From assembly GCF_030271535.1 (NCBI RefSeq), contig NZ_JASCXJ010000010.1, positions 62,001-126,000 on the forward strand: 64,000 nucleotides of DNA, written 5' to 3'. Positions 46,224-56,228 of the stretch are shown here, piece by piece. Each line of letters opens with the position of its first letter. Within the stretch, counting starts at the first letter, position 1. Source of the DNA: Nocardiopsis sp. ATB16-24. Lineage in GTDB: Bacteria; Actinomycetota; Actinomycetes; Streptosporangiales; Streptosporangiaceae. Made by a program: the position numbers and the translations under genes. Under the pieces are notes generated by a model. That model worked only from the letters and a program-made list of their open reading frames with translations. It searched no databases and was not told the origin of the DNA.

Positions 46224-48167
46224 GTGACATCTCACGCTTACCTCGCCGCCGACCCCGTGGTGGCGACCGCGGCCGACAGTGCCGTGCTGTCGGGCGCCTG
46301 GCTGCTCATCGCCATGCCGCTCGCGGGCGCGGCGATCCTGCTGCTCGGCGGCAGGAGCACCGACAAATGGGGGCACTGGCCGGCCACGGCCCTGCCGGTG
46401 GCCTCCTTCGCCTGGGCCGTCCTGATCCTGTTCGAACTGCTCGGCAGAGCCCCCGACGCGCGCAGCGTCTCCGTCCCCGTCTACGAGTGGTTCTCCGTCG
46501 GGTCCTTCACCGCCGGCGTGGACCTTCTGGTGGATCCGCTCTCGATCAGCTTCGTCCTGCTCATCACCTTCGTGGGCTCGCTGATCCACGTCTACTCCAT
46601 CGGCTACATGGCCGAGGACCCCGACAGGCGGCGTTTCTTCGCCTACCTCAACCTGTTCGTCGCGGCCATGCTCGTGCTGGTGCTCGCGGACAACTTCGTC
46701 CTGCTCTTCTTCGGATGGGAGGGCGTGGGCCTGGCCTCCTACCTGCTCATCGGGTTCTGGCAGTACAAGAACTCCGCGGCGGTGGCCGCCAAGAAGGCCT
46801 TCCTCATCAACCGGGTCGGTGACCTGGGCCTGCTCGTCGCGATCATGATCATGTTCGCGGTGCTGGGCGCGGTCAGCTTCAGCGACGTGTTCGCCGCCGT
46901 CCCGGGCGCGAGCGACGGCGTGCTGCTGGCCATCGGGCTGCTGCTCCTGCTGGGCGCCTGCGGCAAGTCCGCGCAGCTGCCTCTCCAGGCCTGGCTGCTC
47001 GACGCCATGGAGGGCCCGACCCCGGTGTCCGCGCTCATCCACGCGGCCACCATGGTCACCGCGGGTGTGTACCTCATCGTGCGCGCCGGACCGATCTTCG
47101 AGGGCGCCCCGGTCGCCCAGACCATGGTCACCGTCGTGGGCGCGGCCACCATGCTGGCCGGTGGGATCATCGCCTCCGCCAAGGACGACATCAAGAAGTC
47201 CCTGGCGGGGTCCACGATGAGCCAGATCGGCATGATGGTCCTGGCCGCCGGGCTGGGCCCGATCGGATACGTGGCCGCCATCGCCCACCTGGTCACCCAC
47301 GGCTTCTTCAAGGCCGGGCTGTTCCTGGGCGCCGGCTCGGTCATGCACGCCATGAACGAGGGCGTGGACATGCGCAGGTACGGCGGACTGGCGAGGATCA
47401 TGCCGATCACCTTCGCCACCTTCGGCCTGGGCTACCTGGCCATCATCGGCTTCCCGTTGCTGTCGGGGTGGTGGACCAAGGAGAGCATCATCTCCGCGGC
47501 CTTCGGCCTGGGCGGCACCCAGGGCATGGTGCTCGGGACCGCGGTGATCGTCGGTGCCGGCCTGACCGCCTTCTACATGTCGCGGATGGTCTTCATGACC
47601 TTCCTCGGCGAGAAGCGCTGGGAGAAGGACGTGAAACCGCACGAGTCGCCGGTGAGCATGACCGCCCCCATGGTGGTCCTGGCCGTCGGCTCGGTGGCCC
47701 TGGGCGCCTTCCTGGTGCTCGGGAACCGGTTCGCGAACTTCCTGGCACCGACCATCGGCGCCCAGCCCCAGCACTTCGACGTGGTGCACGCCTTCACCGC
47801 GCCCTACGGCCTGGCCGCCCTGGCCATGCTGGCCGTCGGCGTGGTCATCGCCTGGGCGATGTACCTGCGCAGGCCCGTGGCCCGCACCGCCCCCAAGGGC
47901 AACCTCGTGACCGTCGCCGCCAGTCGTGAGCTGTACGGCAACGAGATCAACGAGGGCCTGATCATGCGGCCCGGCCAGCAGCTCACCCGGGCCCTGCTCG
48001 TCATCGAGGACAAGGTCATCGACGGAGCGGTCAACGGGCTCGGTGCGGGTGTACGCGACTCCTCCCGGGGGCTGGGCCGTGCCCAGACCGGGTTCGCCCG
48101 CACATACGCGCTCACCATGCTCTTCGGCGCCGTCATCGTCGCCGCGACGCTGGTTGTGAGGTTGTAG
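46224..48167 (+). CDS. nuoL: NADH-quinone oxidoreductase subunit L
   Basis: NuoL is the distal antiporter-like proton-pumping subunit with the long lateral helix. The 647-residue product has about 16 helices. Characteristic motifs are [20 protein letters not shown] with the key Glu near 165, [20 protein letters not shown] with the key Lys, and [17 protein letters not shown] with the conserved His. The C-terminal amphipathic part ends in LVVRL. GTG 46224 is preferred over GTG 46218, two codons earlier, because GGAG stands five bases before it; the difference is minor. Confidence 0.95.
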   Translation: MTSHAYLAADPVVATAADSAVLSGAWLLIAMPLAGAAILLLGGRSTDKWGHWPATALPVASFAWAVLILFELLGRAPDARSVSVPVYEWFSVGSFTAGVDLLVDPLSISFVLLITFVGSLIHVYSIGYMAEDPDRRRFFAYLNLFVAAMLVLVLADNFVLLFFGWEGVGLASYLLIGFWQYKNSAAVAAKKAFLINRVGDLGLLVAIMIMFAVLGAVSFSDVFAAVPGASDGVLLAIGLLLLLGACGKSAQLPLQAWLLDAMEGPTPVSALIHAATMVTAGVYLIVRAGPIFEGAPVAQTMVTVVGAATMLAGGIIASAKDDIKKSLAGSTMSQIGMMVLAAGLGPIGYVAAIAHLVTHGFFKAGLFLGAGSVMHAMNEGVDMRRYGGLARIMPITFATFGLGYLAIIGFPLLSGWWTKESIISAAFGLGGTQGMVLGTAVIVGAGLTAFYMSRMVFMTFLGEKRWEKDVKPHESPVSMTAPMVVLAVGSVALGAFLVLGNRFANFLAPTIGAQPQHFDVVHAFTAPYGLAALAMLAVGVVIAWAMYLRRPVARTAPKGNLVTVAASRELYGNEINEGLIMRPGQQLTRALLVIEDKVIDGAVNGLGAGVRDSSRGLGRAQTGFARTYALTMLFGAVIVAATLVVRL

Positions 48168-48170
48168 ACA

Positions 48171-49835
48171 ATGATCCCCTGGCTCACTATCGCGATCGCG
48201 CTCCCCGCGGTCGGCGCGGTCCTGGTCTGGGCGCTACCACGCGTCACGGCCACGTCCCCCGCCCGAACCGTCGGCGAGGCGTCGGCATCGGCGGCGGGCG
48301 GCGGCACCACCACGGCCACGGCCGTGCGGCCCGCCGCCACGGCCACGGGCGGCGGGGCCTCGGCCGAGACCGCCAAGCGGCTGGCACTGGGCTTCTCGCT
48401 CGCCACGCTGCTGGTGGTCGCGGCCATGGCGCTGCGCTTCGACACCTCCCAGGCCGGCGGCCTACAGTTCGAGGAGGTCCACCCCTGGATCCCGCGCTTT
48501 GGCATCCACTACGCCGTGGGCGTGGACGGCATCGCCCTGGCGCTGATCCTGATGTCGGTGATCCTGGTACCGCTGGTCATCCTGGCGGCCTGGAAGGAGC
48601 ACGAGGACCGCTCTGACGGCGGGCGCGGGTACTTCGCCCTCATCCTCGCCCTCGAAGCGATGATGATCGGTGTCTTCGCCGCCACCGACGTCTTCCTGTT
48701 CTACGTGTTCTTCGAGGTCATGCTCATCCCGGTCTACTTCATGATCGGGCGCTACGGACGCGGCGACGAGCGTTCGAAGGCCGCCATCAAGTTCCTGCTG
48801 TACAGCCTGGCGGGCGGCCTGATCATGCTGGTCGCGGTGATCGGCGTGTACGTCATCGGCGGCAGCTTCCTGTGGACCGACCTCGTGGGCGAGGGCAGTG
48901 CCCTGGCCGCGGTGGACCCGGCCACGGCGCGCTGGCTGTTCCTCGGCTTCTTCATCGCCTTCGCGATCAAGGCGCCGATGTGGCCCGTGCACACCTGGCT
49001 GCCCTCGGCGGCCCAGTCCTCGCGTCCGGGCACCGCGGTGCTGCTGGTGGGCGTGCTGGACAAGGTCGGCACCTACGGCATGCTGCGCTACTGCCTGGAA
49101 CTGTTCCCGGCGGCGGTGTCGTGGTTCGTGTGGCCGGTCGTGGGTCTGAGCCTGGTCAGCATCATCTACGGCGCGATCCTGGCGGTCGGACAGAACGACA
49201 TGATGCGCCTGGTGGCCTACACCTCGGTGTCCCACTTCGGCTTCATCACGCTGGGCATCTTCGCCCTGACCGCCCAGGCCCAGGCCGGAGCCGCCCTGTA
49301 CATGGTCAACCACGGATTCGCGACCGGGGCGCTGTTCCTCATCGTGGGCTTCCTCATCGCCCGCCGGGGAAGCGCGAACATCACCGACTACGGAGGCGTG
49401 CAGAAACTCGCGCCCAAGCTGGCCGGGGTGTTCCTGGTGACGGGACTGGCGGGTCTGGCCCTGCCGGGCCTGGCACCGTTCGTCAGCGAGTTCCTGGTGC
49501 TCATCGGGGTGTACGCGTTCAGCCCGATCCCGGCCGTCATCGGCGTCATCGGCGTGGTGCTGGCCGCGCTGTACATCCTGTGGATGTACCAGCGCACCAT
49601 GAACGGCCCGACCAAGGAGGGCCTGTCCGGGCTGCGCGACCTGTCGGCGAGGGAGACGTGGGCGGTCGCCCCGCTGGTGGCGTTGCTCCTCGTGCTGGGC
49701 GTGTACCCCCAGCCCGCGCTGGACGTGATCAACCCCGCGGTCGAGCGCACCGTCGACATCGGTGCGGGCACGGTCGCGGACGGCGGCAGTGAGGGCGCCG
49801 CGGGCGCCCAGGAAGAGGAAGGAGACGAGGAGTGA
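48171..49835 (+). CDS. nuoM: NADH-quinone oxidoreductase subunit M
   Basis: NuoM is the second antiporter-like proton-pumping subunit. The 554-residue product has 14 helices and the family motifs FFEVMLIPVYFMIGRYG with the key Glu, FAIKAPMWPVHTWLPSAA with the key Lys, and the conserved PGTAVLLVGVLDKVG. Between helix 1 and helix 2 (about residues 26-65) there is an inserted stretch of almost only Ala, Thr, Gly and Ser (TATAVRPAATATGGG), unusual for this subunit. A short acidic tail (EEEGDEE) ends the protein. The ATG starts three bases after the nuoL stop, and its end overlaps the nuoN GTG. Confidence 0.95.
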   Translation: MIPWLTIAIALPAVGAVLVWALPRVTATSPARTVGEASASAAGGGTTTATAVRPAATATGGGASAETAKRLALGFSLATLLVVAAMALRFDTSQAGGLQFEEVHPWIPRFGIHYAVGVDGIALALILMSVILVPLVILAAWKEHEDRSDGGRGYFALILALEAMMIGVFAATDVFLFYVFFEVMLIPVYFMIGRYGRGDERSKAAIKFLLYSLAGGLIMLVAVIGVYVIGGSFLWTDLVGEGSALAAVDPATARWLFLGFFIAFAIKAPMWPVHTWLPSAAQSSRPGTAVLLVGVLDKVGTYGMLRYCLELFPAAVSWFVWPVVGLSLVSIIYGAILAVGQNDMMRLVAYTSVSHFGFITLGIFALTAQAQAGAALYMVNHGFATGALFLIVGFLIARRGSANITDYGGVQKLAPKLAGVFLVTGLAGLALPGLAPFVSEFLVLIGVYAFSPIPAVIGVIGVVLAALYILWMYQRTMNGPTKEGLSGLRDLSARETWAVAPLVALLLVLGVYPQPALDVINPAVERTVDIGAGTVADGGSEGAAGAQEEEGDEE

Positions 49836-51481
49836 TCCCCCACATGGACCTTCCCGTCATCACCGAGGCGCCGCCGCAGCTCGACTGGTGGCTGCTCGCG
49901 CCGCTGGTCACGGTGTTCGCCGCCGGTGTTCTGGGAGTGCTGTTCGAGGCGTTCGCGCCCAAGGAGCGGCGCCGCGGATTGCAGATCGGTCTGGCGGTCC
50001 TCGCGCTGCTGGCGACGTTCGTGTTGCTGGTGATCCAGGTGGGCATGCTGCCCGCCGATGATCCGGGTGTGACCGTGGCCGCCGGTGTGCTGGCGGTGGA
50101 CCGGACCGTGATCTTCCTCCAGGGCACCATCACGGTGCTGGCGCTGGTCAGCCTGCTGTTGATCTCCGAGCGCAGGGACGGGCGTGACGCCTTCGCCGCG
50201 CAGGCGGCGACGGTGCCCGGCAGCGAGGAGGAGCGCGCGCACATCCTGGCGGGCTCCCAGCACACCGAGGTGTACCCGCTGGTGTTGTTCGCGGTGCTGG
50301 GCATGTTGATGTTCCCGGCCGCCAACGACTTCCTGACGATGTTCATCGCGCTGGAGGTCATGAGCCTGCCGCTGTACCTGCTGTGTGGTCTGGCCAGGCG
50401 ACGTCGCCTGTTCTCCCAGGAGGCGGCGGTCAAGTACTTCCTGCTGGGCGCCTTCTCCTCCGGGTTCTTCCTGTTCGGCGCGGCCATGGTCTACGGCTAC
50501 GCCGGTTCGGTGAACTTCGGTGAGATCCGTGCCGCCGTCGAGGCGGGCGGGGCCGAGATCTTCCAGGGAGGCAACGGCGAACCGCTGATGCTGATGGGGA
50601 TCGGTCTGGTGGCGATCGGCCTGCTGTTCAAGGTCGGCGCCGTGCCCTTCCACAACTGGAAGCCGGACGTGTACCAGGGCGCTCCGACCCCGATCACGGC
50701 CCTGATGGCCTCGTGCACCCTGGTCGCCGCCTTCGGCGCGCTGCTGCGGGTGTTCTTCGTTCCCTTCGGAGGTTCGGCGGAGAGCTGGCAGCCGATGCTG
50801 TGGGTGGTGGCCGTCCTGACGATGGTCGTCGCGGCCGTCATCGCGGTCACCCAGCGCGACGTCAAGCGTCTGCTGGCCTACTCGTCGGTGGTGCACGCCG
50901 GGTTCATCCTCACCGCGGTGGTGGCCAACAGCACGGACGGACTCGCCGGCGCGATGTTCTACCTGGCGGCCTACGGTTTCACCACCCTGGGCGCGTTCGC
51001 CGTGGTGACGCTGGTGCGCACCAAGGACGGCGGGCAGGAGCTGGGGGACCTGGACCGGTGGGCGGGGCTGGGGCGTCGCTCCCCGGCGCTGGCCGGCGCG
51101 CTGACCCTGTTCCTGTTGGCCTTCGCCGGTATCCCGCTGACCAGCGGGTTCATCGGCAAGTTCGCGGTGTTCGAGGCGGCCGTGGCGGCCGGGGCCACCC
51201 CCCTGGTGGTCGTGGGCGTGCTGAGCAGCGCGGTGACCGCGTTCTTCTACGTGCGGATCATCGTGGTGATGTTCTTCCGGGACCCGGAGGAAGAGGGGCC
51301 CACGGTGGTGCGCGCGGGCGCGGCCACGGGCGGGGTCATCACCATCGGGGTCGCGGCGACGTTGCTGCTCGGCCTGTACCCGGGGCCGGTCCTCGACAAC
51401 CTGCTGCCCTCGTCGGAGAGCGGTGGGGAGCCGGTCGCGGTGATGGTCGACCAGGCGTCGACGGAGACGAGTTCGGAGTAA
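49832..51481 (+). CDS. nuoN: NADH-quinone oxidoreductase subunit N
   Basis: NuoN is the third antiporter-like proton-pumping subunit and the last gene of the operon. The 549-residue product has 14 helices, with MFIALEVMSLPLYLLCGLAR (key Glu near residue 175), LLFKVGAVPFHNWKPDVYQG with the key Lys near 270, and QRDVKRLLAYSSVVHAGFIL. An ATG 12 bases after the GTG is an alternative start, but the GTG overlaps the nuoM stop (GTGA) as in the rest of the operon. The next gene, the polyprenyl synthase, starts 180 bases later. Confidence 0.95.
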   Translation: MIPHMDLPVITEAPPQLDWWLLAPLVTVFAAGVLGVLFEAFAPKERRRGLQIGLAVLALLATFVLLVIQVGMLPADDPGVTVAAGVLAVDRTVIFLQGTITVLALVSLLLISERRDGRDAFAAQAATVPGSEEERAHILAGSQHTEVYPLVLFAVLGMLMFPAANDFLTMFIALEVMSLPLYLLCGLARRRRLFSQEAAVKYFLLGAFSSGFFLFGAAMVYGYAGSVNFGEIRAAVEAGGAEIFQGGNGEPLMLMGIGLVAIGLLFKVGAVPFHNWKPDVYQGAPTPITALMASCTLVAAFGALLRVFFVPFGGSAESWQPMLWVVAVLTMVVAAVIAVTQRDVKRLLAYSSVVHAGFILTAVVANSTDGLAGAMFYLAAYGFTTLGAFAVVTLVRTKDGGQELGDLDRWAGLGRRSPALAGALTLFLLAFAGIPLTSGFIGKFAVFEAAVAAGATPLVVVGVLSSAVTAFFYVRIIVVMFFRDPEEEGPTVVRAGAATGGVITIGVAATLLLGLYPGPVLDNLLPSSESGGEPVAVMVDQASTETSSE

Positions 51482-51660
51482 CCGGGCGTATGGTCTGACC
51501 TGGGGTTCGACCCCCGAAGTCACAGTAGGAGGACGTGGCTTTGGTTGTTCGTTTCGGGTCGGATACCGTGGCAAGTCGGATCATGTTCGTGTGCTGGGCG
51601 CGGCGGTGACCTCTCCACCGGAGGTCACCGCGGTGCCCGCCCAACAGGTGGAGCATTACG

Positions 51661-52665
51661 GTGAGCGGTGCTGTCCCGAGCGGGTTCTTGGCTCTGCCGA
51701 GTGTCGATACGGACCTCGCCCGGGAGATCCAGGAGAGCCTGGAGAAGGTCGAGGAACTGCTGAGGGAGTCGGTCGCGTCGAGCGACCCCCTGTTGACCGA
51801 GGCCGCTTCCCACCTGTTGGAGGCCGGAGGCAAACGCTTCCGGGCGACCCTCGTGCTGCTGGCGGCCCACTTCGGTGACCCGACGATGCCCGAGCTCATC
51901 CCGGCCGCGGCCGTGGTGGAGCTCACGCACGTGGCCACGCTCTACCACGACGACGTGATGGACGAGGCCGAGTTGCGCAGGGGCGAGCCGAGCGCCAACC
52001 AGCGCTGGGGCAACAGCGTCGCCATCCTGACCGGTGACTACGTGTTCGCCCGCGCCTCGGAGATGCTCGCCGATCTCGGCACCGAGGCGGTGCGGTTGCA
52101 GGCGACGACGTTCGGGCGTCTGGTGCAGGGGCAGATCCTGGAGACCTCGGGCCCGCGCGAAGGCGTCGACCCGGTGGACCACTACCTGAAGGTGATCAGC
52201 GACAAGACCGCCTCCCTGATCGCCTCCTCCGCCGAGTTCGGCGGCATGTTCGGCAAGGTCGACCCCGAGACGATCGGGACGGTCACGCGGGCGTGCGACG
52301 CGCTGGGAATGGCCTTCCAGTTGGCCGACGACCTGCTGGACGTGGCCAGCGAGAGCACCGACTCGGGCAAGACCCCGGGAACCGATCTGCGCGAGGGCGT
52401 GCTGACACTGCCGATGTTCTACGCGCTGCGCTCGAAGAACCCCGAGGACGAGCGGCTCAAGTCGCTGTTGGGCCGCCCGTTGGAGGAGAGCGAGGCCGAG
52501 GAGGCGCTGGCACTGCTACGGGTGCACCCGGCGATGGCCGAGGCCGAGGCCACCCTCCAGGGGTGGGCGGACAAGGCCCGAACCGAACTGGAGACCCTGC
52601 CCGCGAGCCCCGCGCGCCAGGCGTTCGAGCTTCTGTGCGACTACGTGGTGGAACGCTCGGGCTGA
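51661..52665 (+). CDS. Polyprenyl diphosphate synthase
   Basis: The 334-residue protein is an all-trans long-chain prenyl transferase that makes the menaquinone side chain from IPP and an allylic primer. The first Asp-rich motif LYHDDVMDEAELRRG lies near residues 98-112 and the second, QLADDLLDVASES, near 220-232. GGKRFRATL (IPP-binding Lys/Arg) lies near 56-64. Small residues just before the first motif (VATLYHDD) suggest a long product, but chain length cannot be set from sequence. The GTG start follows GGTGGAGC. Its position after nuoN, with menG and menJ before it, supports a menaquinone role. Confidence 0.94.
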   Translation: MSGAVPSGFLALPSVDTDLAREIQESLEKVEELLRESVASSDPLLTEAASHLLEAGGKRFRATLVLLAAHFGDPTMPELIPAAAVVELTHVATLYHDDVMDEAELRRGEPSANQRWGNSVAILTGDYVFARASEMLADLGTEAVRLQATTFGRLVQGQILETSGPREGVDPVDHYLKVISDKTASLIASSAEFGGMFGKVDPETIGTVTRACDALGMAFQLADDLLDVASESTDSGKTPGTDLREGVLTLPMFYALRSKNPEDERLKSLLGRPLEESEAEEALALLRVHPAMAEAEATLQGWADKARTELETLPASPARQAFELLCDYVVERSG

Positions 52666-52687
52666 TCCGTGCTCTCTCGGCCCCCGC

Positions 52688-52728
52688 CGTCCCCTGGGAC
52701 GCCGGGGGCCTCGTCGTCCCAGGGGACG
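52688..52728 (+). terminator. Terminator after the polyprenyl synthase
   Basis: A perfect 14-bp stem (52688-52701 with 52715-52728) encloses a 13-base loop. It begins 23 bases after the stop codon. Confidence 0.8.
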
Positions 52729-52911
52729 CTCCTCGGGCCTCAGAGAGGGACGCCCAGCCTTCGGCGACCCCGGCCTTCGCCGCCGAACGGTTCTCCAGGA
52801 AATCCAGGATCTTGAGAAGCATCCCGTTTTCCTATCAGAGCCGGGGACGTTCCCTTGTGTCCTTCGGGCATCGAAACGAAGAACGAACCGGGCCGGAGCG
52901 GTCCGCACGCG

Positions 52912-52942
52912 GACGGCGCCGTCCCGAGGGGACGGCGCCGTC
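52912..52942 (-). terminator. Terminator of the leftward secreted-protein gene
   Basis: A perfect 14-bp stem (52912-52925 with 52929-52942) closes on a three-base loop, 14 bases beyond the stop of the gene at 52956. Confidence 0.8.
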
Positions 52943-52955
52943 GTCGTCGGTGGGC

Positions 52956-53975
52956 TCAGGAGACCAGGGGCAGGGCCTCGGAGCCGGGCAGGTCCATGAA
53001 GGTGGGGTGCTGGGTCATGCCCCCGGGCGTCTCCTGCGGGGCGGTGCCGCCACTGATGGAGAGCACGTCACTGGTGTCCAGGTCGTTGAGCAGGTCCGTC
53101 CCTCGACCGAGCTCGGCCACCAGGTCCTCGGCGGTCCGCGTGTCGATCCCCTCGGCGACCAACGGCAGTCCGGCGTCGGCGAGCTGCGGCCTGAGGGCCG
53201 CGGCCGTGTCGTCGACCAGGGGCAGACCCGTACCGGAGAGGCGGGGCAGACGGGGGTCGGCCAGGGGACCCTCCACGTTGATCGGCCGTGTCGTGGAGGC
53301 GCTCTGGGCGACGGTGACGGGCCCGGTCAGGTCCAGGGCGTCACCGCCGACCACGGAGGTCAGGGTCGAGGCGTCGGGCAGCGGGGCCGACTGGCCGATC
53401 CGGGGCAGCTCCAGGTCCTGAGGCAGGCCGTAGACCGACTCCACGGTGTGCGGCAGCACCTCCATGGCGGTGTCCTCCACGCGCGTGCCCGCGCGCTCGC
53501 CCATGTCCTCCACGGCGGCGCCCGCGCGCTGACCGCCCTCCTCCAGCGACCTTCCGATGTCGTGGCCGACGGTGTCGTGGGGGTCGCCGTCCAGACCGGT
53601 GGCGTCCTGGAGTTCGGAGACGGTCCCGGCCAGGGCGGGGGTGGGGTTGGGCAGCTCACCGAGCGGGGTGCGCAGCGCCTCGCCCTCGGGCAGCGGAGCG
53701 GCCAGGTCGGGGGCGGGCTTGGCGGGGTCGTGCGCGGTCTGCTGTAGTTCCGACAGGGCGCTGTCCGCGATGGGCGCGACACCCTCGGGGGTGAGACTGT
53801 TCATGGCGGGGGCCACGCCCTCCACCAGGGCGTACTTCGCGACGGGCCCGACCGTCTGCTGGACGGAGGAGGAGAGCGACTCGGCGCCCGCCACCCCGGA
53901 ACCGAGGGCGACGAAGCCCGCGGCGCCGGCGGCGAGGAGGGCGGTCCTGACGGAGATGCTCGTGGCGTGTGTCAT
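52956..53975 (-). CDS. Secreted Cys-free protein, unknown function
   Basis: The 339-residue precursor has a signal peptide (SVRTALLAAGAAGFVALGSG, cleaved near VAGAES). The mature part is acidic and contains no Cys. It is rich in Leu-Pro and Gly-Leu-Pro steps (GLPQDLELP, TGLPLVDDT, AGLPLVAEG). Amphipathic segments such as SSSVQQTVGPVAKYALVEGV could form helices at the cell wall. I do not recognise a family. ATG 53975 has AAGGAAA upstream; the ATG at 53996 is less well placed. It lies next to another secreted Cys-free protein in the same direction. Confidence 0.7.
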   Translation of the reverse strand: MTHATSISVRTALLAAGAAGFVALGSGVAGAESLSSSVQQTVGPVAKYALVEGVAPAMNSLTPEGVAPIADSALSELQQTAHDPAKPAPDLAAPLPEGEALRTPLGELPNPTPALAGTVSELQDATGLDGDPHDTVGHDIGRSLEEGGQRAGAAVEDMGERAGTRVEDTAMEVLPHTVESVYGLPQDLELPRIGQSAPLPDASTLTSVVGGDALDLTGPVTVAQSASTTRPINVEGPLADPRLPRLSGTGLPLVDDTAAALRPQLADAGLPLVAEGIDTRTAEDLVAELGRGTDLLNDLDTSDVLSISGGTAPQETPGGMTQHPTFMDLPGSEALPLVS

Positions 53976-54176
53976 GGGTTTCCTTCCGGAGTTCATGGGT
54001 TGAACGGTGCGTACGGGGAGGCCGTGCGCGTGGAGCGCGGGCGGCCCGAGCCGGGATGGACCACCGGCCGGCGTGGATTCCGTGAACGAGGACACGGGAC
54101 CCACGTCAGCCCCCAGAAGGCGCGGCGTCTCGGGCCGGGGCTGGGAACGGTCCGTGCGCGGGCGGCGCGGACCGGC

Positions 54177-55055
54177 CTAGTCGGGGGAGACGGTGAGGTC
54201 GTCGCTGGGACCGCTCGGCACGGGGTACAGACCGTGGGCGGCCGACAGGACGGCTCCGGCGGAAGGCACGGTGAACGGAGCCGGTGTGAGATAGCCGGCG
54301 ACGGCGGCCACGGGAGCCGACCCCGCGGAGGGCGAGGCCGAACCCGTGATCGTCTGCATCGCCGCAGGAGTGGGCGTCTGCGCCGTAGGAGCGGAAGAGG
54401 GGGCGCTCCTGCCCGCGGCGTCCGCGAAGTCCTCGACGAGGACGGTCGCGAACACGGTCGGGGACGCGTGGTCGAGAGAGGGCCCGTGCGCGGCCTCGGG
54501 CTCGGCGCCGTCCTCAGAGGGACGGGTGTCGGCTCCGGTCTCCCGACTCCCACGGGTGGGAGGAGAGGGGGCCGTGTTCGCCTCGGACGGCGCCGGGGCG
54601 AGGAGGTCCTCGGCGGCACCGTGTTCGAGTTCCCGCACCACTCGACGGACGCTCCCGCCCACCCCGTCGACCGTCGACGAGGCCTCGGGCAGTACCGCGA
54701 CGGCACTCTCGGCGCCCTGCTCCAGGTGTTGGTGGACACCGCTCAAAGTGGCGGAGACCGGCGCGACGACCTCGTGGGCGAGGACCTCCTCCAGAGAGGC
54801 CGAGCCCTCCCGTCCGAGGGCGACGGAGACCGGGGCCTCCTCGGCGCGCGGCTCACCGACGAGGGGGCCGCGGAGCAGGGCACCGGTACCGAGCGGGTCC
54901 CGGTCCGACACGACCTCCGCGGCGGAGGCGGAGACGGCGCCGAGCGTCCACAGACCGACGAGGAAGGCACCGACCAGCAGCGGAAGGAGCACAACGGAGG
55001 GCACCGGAGACCGCACGGCCGCGACGGCGCGGGCCGTTCGGCTGGTGCGAGACAT
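54177..55055 (-). CDS. Secreted or anchored Ala/Ser-rich protein, unknown function
   Basis: The 292-residue protein starts with a basic N-region and a hydrophobic segment (SVVLLPLLVGAFLVGLWTLG, residues 20-39) that is either a signal peptide or an anchor. A predicted amphipathic part contains VAPVSATLSGVHQHLEQGAE. A Pro/Ser/Ala-rich disordered region and a hydrophobic C-terminal part (AVAGYLTPAPFTVPSAGAVL) follow. No Cys is present. GGAGGG lies before the ATG. It is transcribed towards the similar gene at 52956 with a gap of 201 bases. Function is unknown. Confidence 0.68.
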   Translation of the reverse strand: MSRTSRTARAVAAVRSPVPSVVLLPLLVGAFLVGLWTLGAVSASAAEVVSDRDPLGTGALLRGPLVGEPRAEEAPVSVALGREGSASLEEVLAHEVVAPVSATLSGVHQHLEQGAESAVAVLPEASSTVDGVGGSVRRVVRELEHGAAEDLLAPAPSEANTAPSPPTRGSRETGADTRPSEDGAEPEAAHGPSLDHASPTVFATVLVEDFADAAGRSAPSSAPTAQTPTPAAMQTITGSASPSAGSAPVAAVAGYLTPAPFTVPSAGAVLSAAHGLYPVPSGPSDDLTVSPD

Positions 55056-55173
55056 GGAAGTGCCCTCCGGGTGCGTGGTCCGATCTGAGCCGGATCTCGC
55101 CCGACTCGCGACCTGACGTTAGCACAAAGTCACAGAGGGTAGTTTCGGTTTTCCGGAAAGAGGGAACTCCTGC

Positions 55174-56136
55174 TCACTCCGTGGCCTGTGTCCGGACCGG
55201 GGTCGACTCCCCGTCCTTTCGGAAGGTCCGCGCACCGGACCGGAAGCGGGAACGGGCGCTGCGCACCTGGTCCAGGGCGAACAGGCACAGGGCCAGCCAC
55301 ACCAGGCCGAAGCCCAGCCAGCGGGCCGGCGGCATCTCCTCCCCCTGGATGAGCCAGCCGATGAAGAACATCATGACCGGAGTGATGTATTGCAGCATGC
55401 CGATGACGCTCAAGGGGACCTGACGGGCCGCCATGCCGAACAGCAGCAGGGGCAGGACGGTCACGAAGCCCCCGCCGGCCAGCAGGGCGGTGTGGCCGGG
55501 CGAGACCGAGAAGGCGGTGCCGACGCCGGTGGCCTCCAGGTGGACCACGAAGCCCAACGCGGGCAGGAACATCACCAGCGTCTCGACGGTCAGGCTCTGC
55601 GTGCCGTCCAGGTCGACGTACTTCTTCACCGCGCCGTAGGCGGCGAAGGAGGAGGCCATGAGCAGGGACAGCCAGGGGGTCGCACCGTAGGCCAGGCTCA
55701 TCACCAGGACGGCCGTGACGCCGAGGCCGACCGCCGCCCACTGTGCCGCCCGCAGTCGCTCGGAGAAGAGCAGGACACCGAGGCACACCGACATCAGCGG
55801 GTTGATGAAGTAGGCGAGCGAGGCCTGGAGCGTCTGCTCGATGGAGACCGCGTAGATGAACCCCCACCAGTTGAGGGAGATCAGGACCGCCGCCGCGGCG
55901 ACCGGCAGCAACCGCCGGGGGCTGCGCAGGACCTGCGGGAGCCAGGCCCAGGACCTGCGGCAGAGCAGGAGGATGACGCCCATGGCCAACAGGGACCACA
56001 CCATGCGGTGGGCGAGGACCTCGTGGGGTTCGGAAGCGGAGAGGAAGGGCCAGTACAAGGCCGCGACGCCCCAGAGGAAGAAGGCGAGGGCCCCGAGAGC
56101 GACGCCACGGTTGGATTCCGGCACATCGGCAATCAT
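55174..56136 (-). CDS. rarD: RarD, EamA family (DMT superfamily) transporter
   Basis: RarD proteins are ten-helix permeases of the drug/metabolite transporter superfamily; the E. coli protein is named for chloramphenicol sensitivity, and the substrate is unknown. The 320-residue product has the RarD N-terminus GVALGALAFFLWGVAALYW with SASEPHEVLAHRMVWSLL. The inverted EamA repeats follow (NWWGFIYAVSIEQTLQASLA and QYITPVMMFFIGWLIQGEEM). The C-terminal tail is basic. The ATG start has no strong ribosome binding site. It is divergent from msrA. Confidence 0.92.
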   Translation of the reverse strand: MIADVPESNRGVALGALAFFLWGVAALYWPFLSASEPHEVLAHRMVWSLLAMGVILLLCRRSWAWLPQVLRSPRRLLPVAAAAVLISLNWWGFIYAVSIEQTLQASLAYFINPLMSVCLGVLLFSERLRAAQWAAVGLGVTAVLVMSLAYGATPWLSLLMASSFAAYGAVKKYVDLDGTQSLTVETLVMFLPALGFVVHLEATGVGTAFSVSPGHTALLAGGGFVTVLPLLLFGMAARQVPLSVIGMLQYITPVMMFFIGWLIQGEEMPPARWLGFGLVWLALCLFALDQVRSARSRFRSGARTFRKDGESTPVRTQATE

Positions 56137-56216
56137 AGGACGAATTTCCTGGTGTGTCCCTTCTCGTTCGGTCGGATCCTCGGAGAACGGCCACGGGGAG
56201 GTACTCCCGTCGCGGA

Positions 56217-56222
56217 TACCCT
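56217..56222 (+). promoter_or_regulatory. -10 hexamer of leaderless msrA promoter
   Basis: TACCCT lies six bases before the msrA ATG with no room for a ribosome binding site between them. Confidence 0.5.
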
Positions 56223-56228
56223 GGAGAC

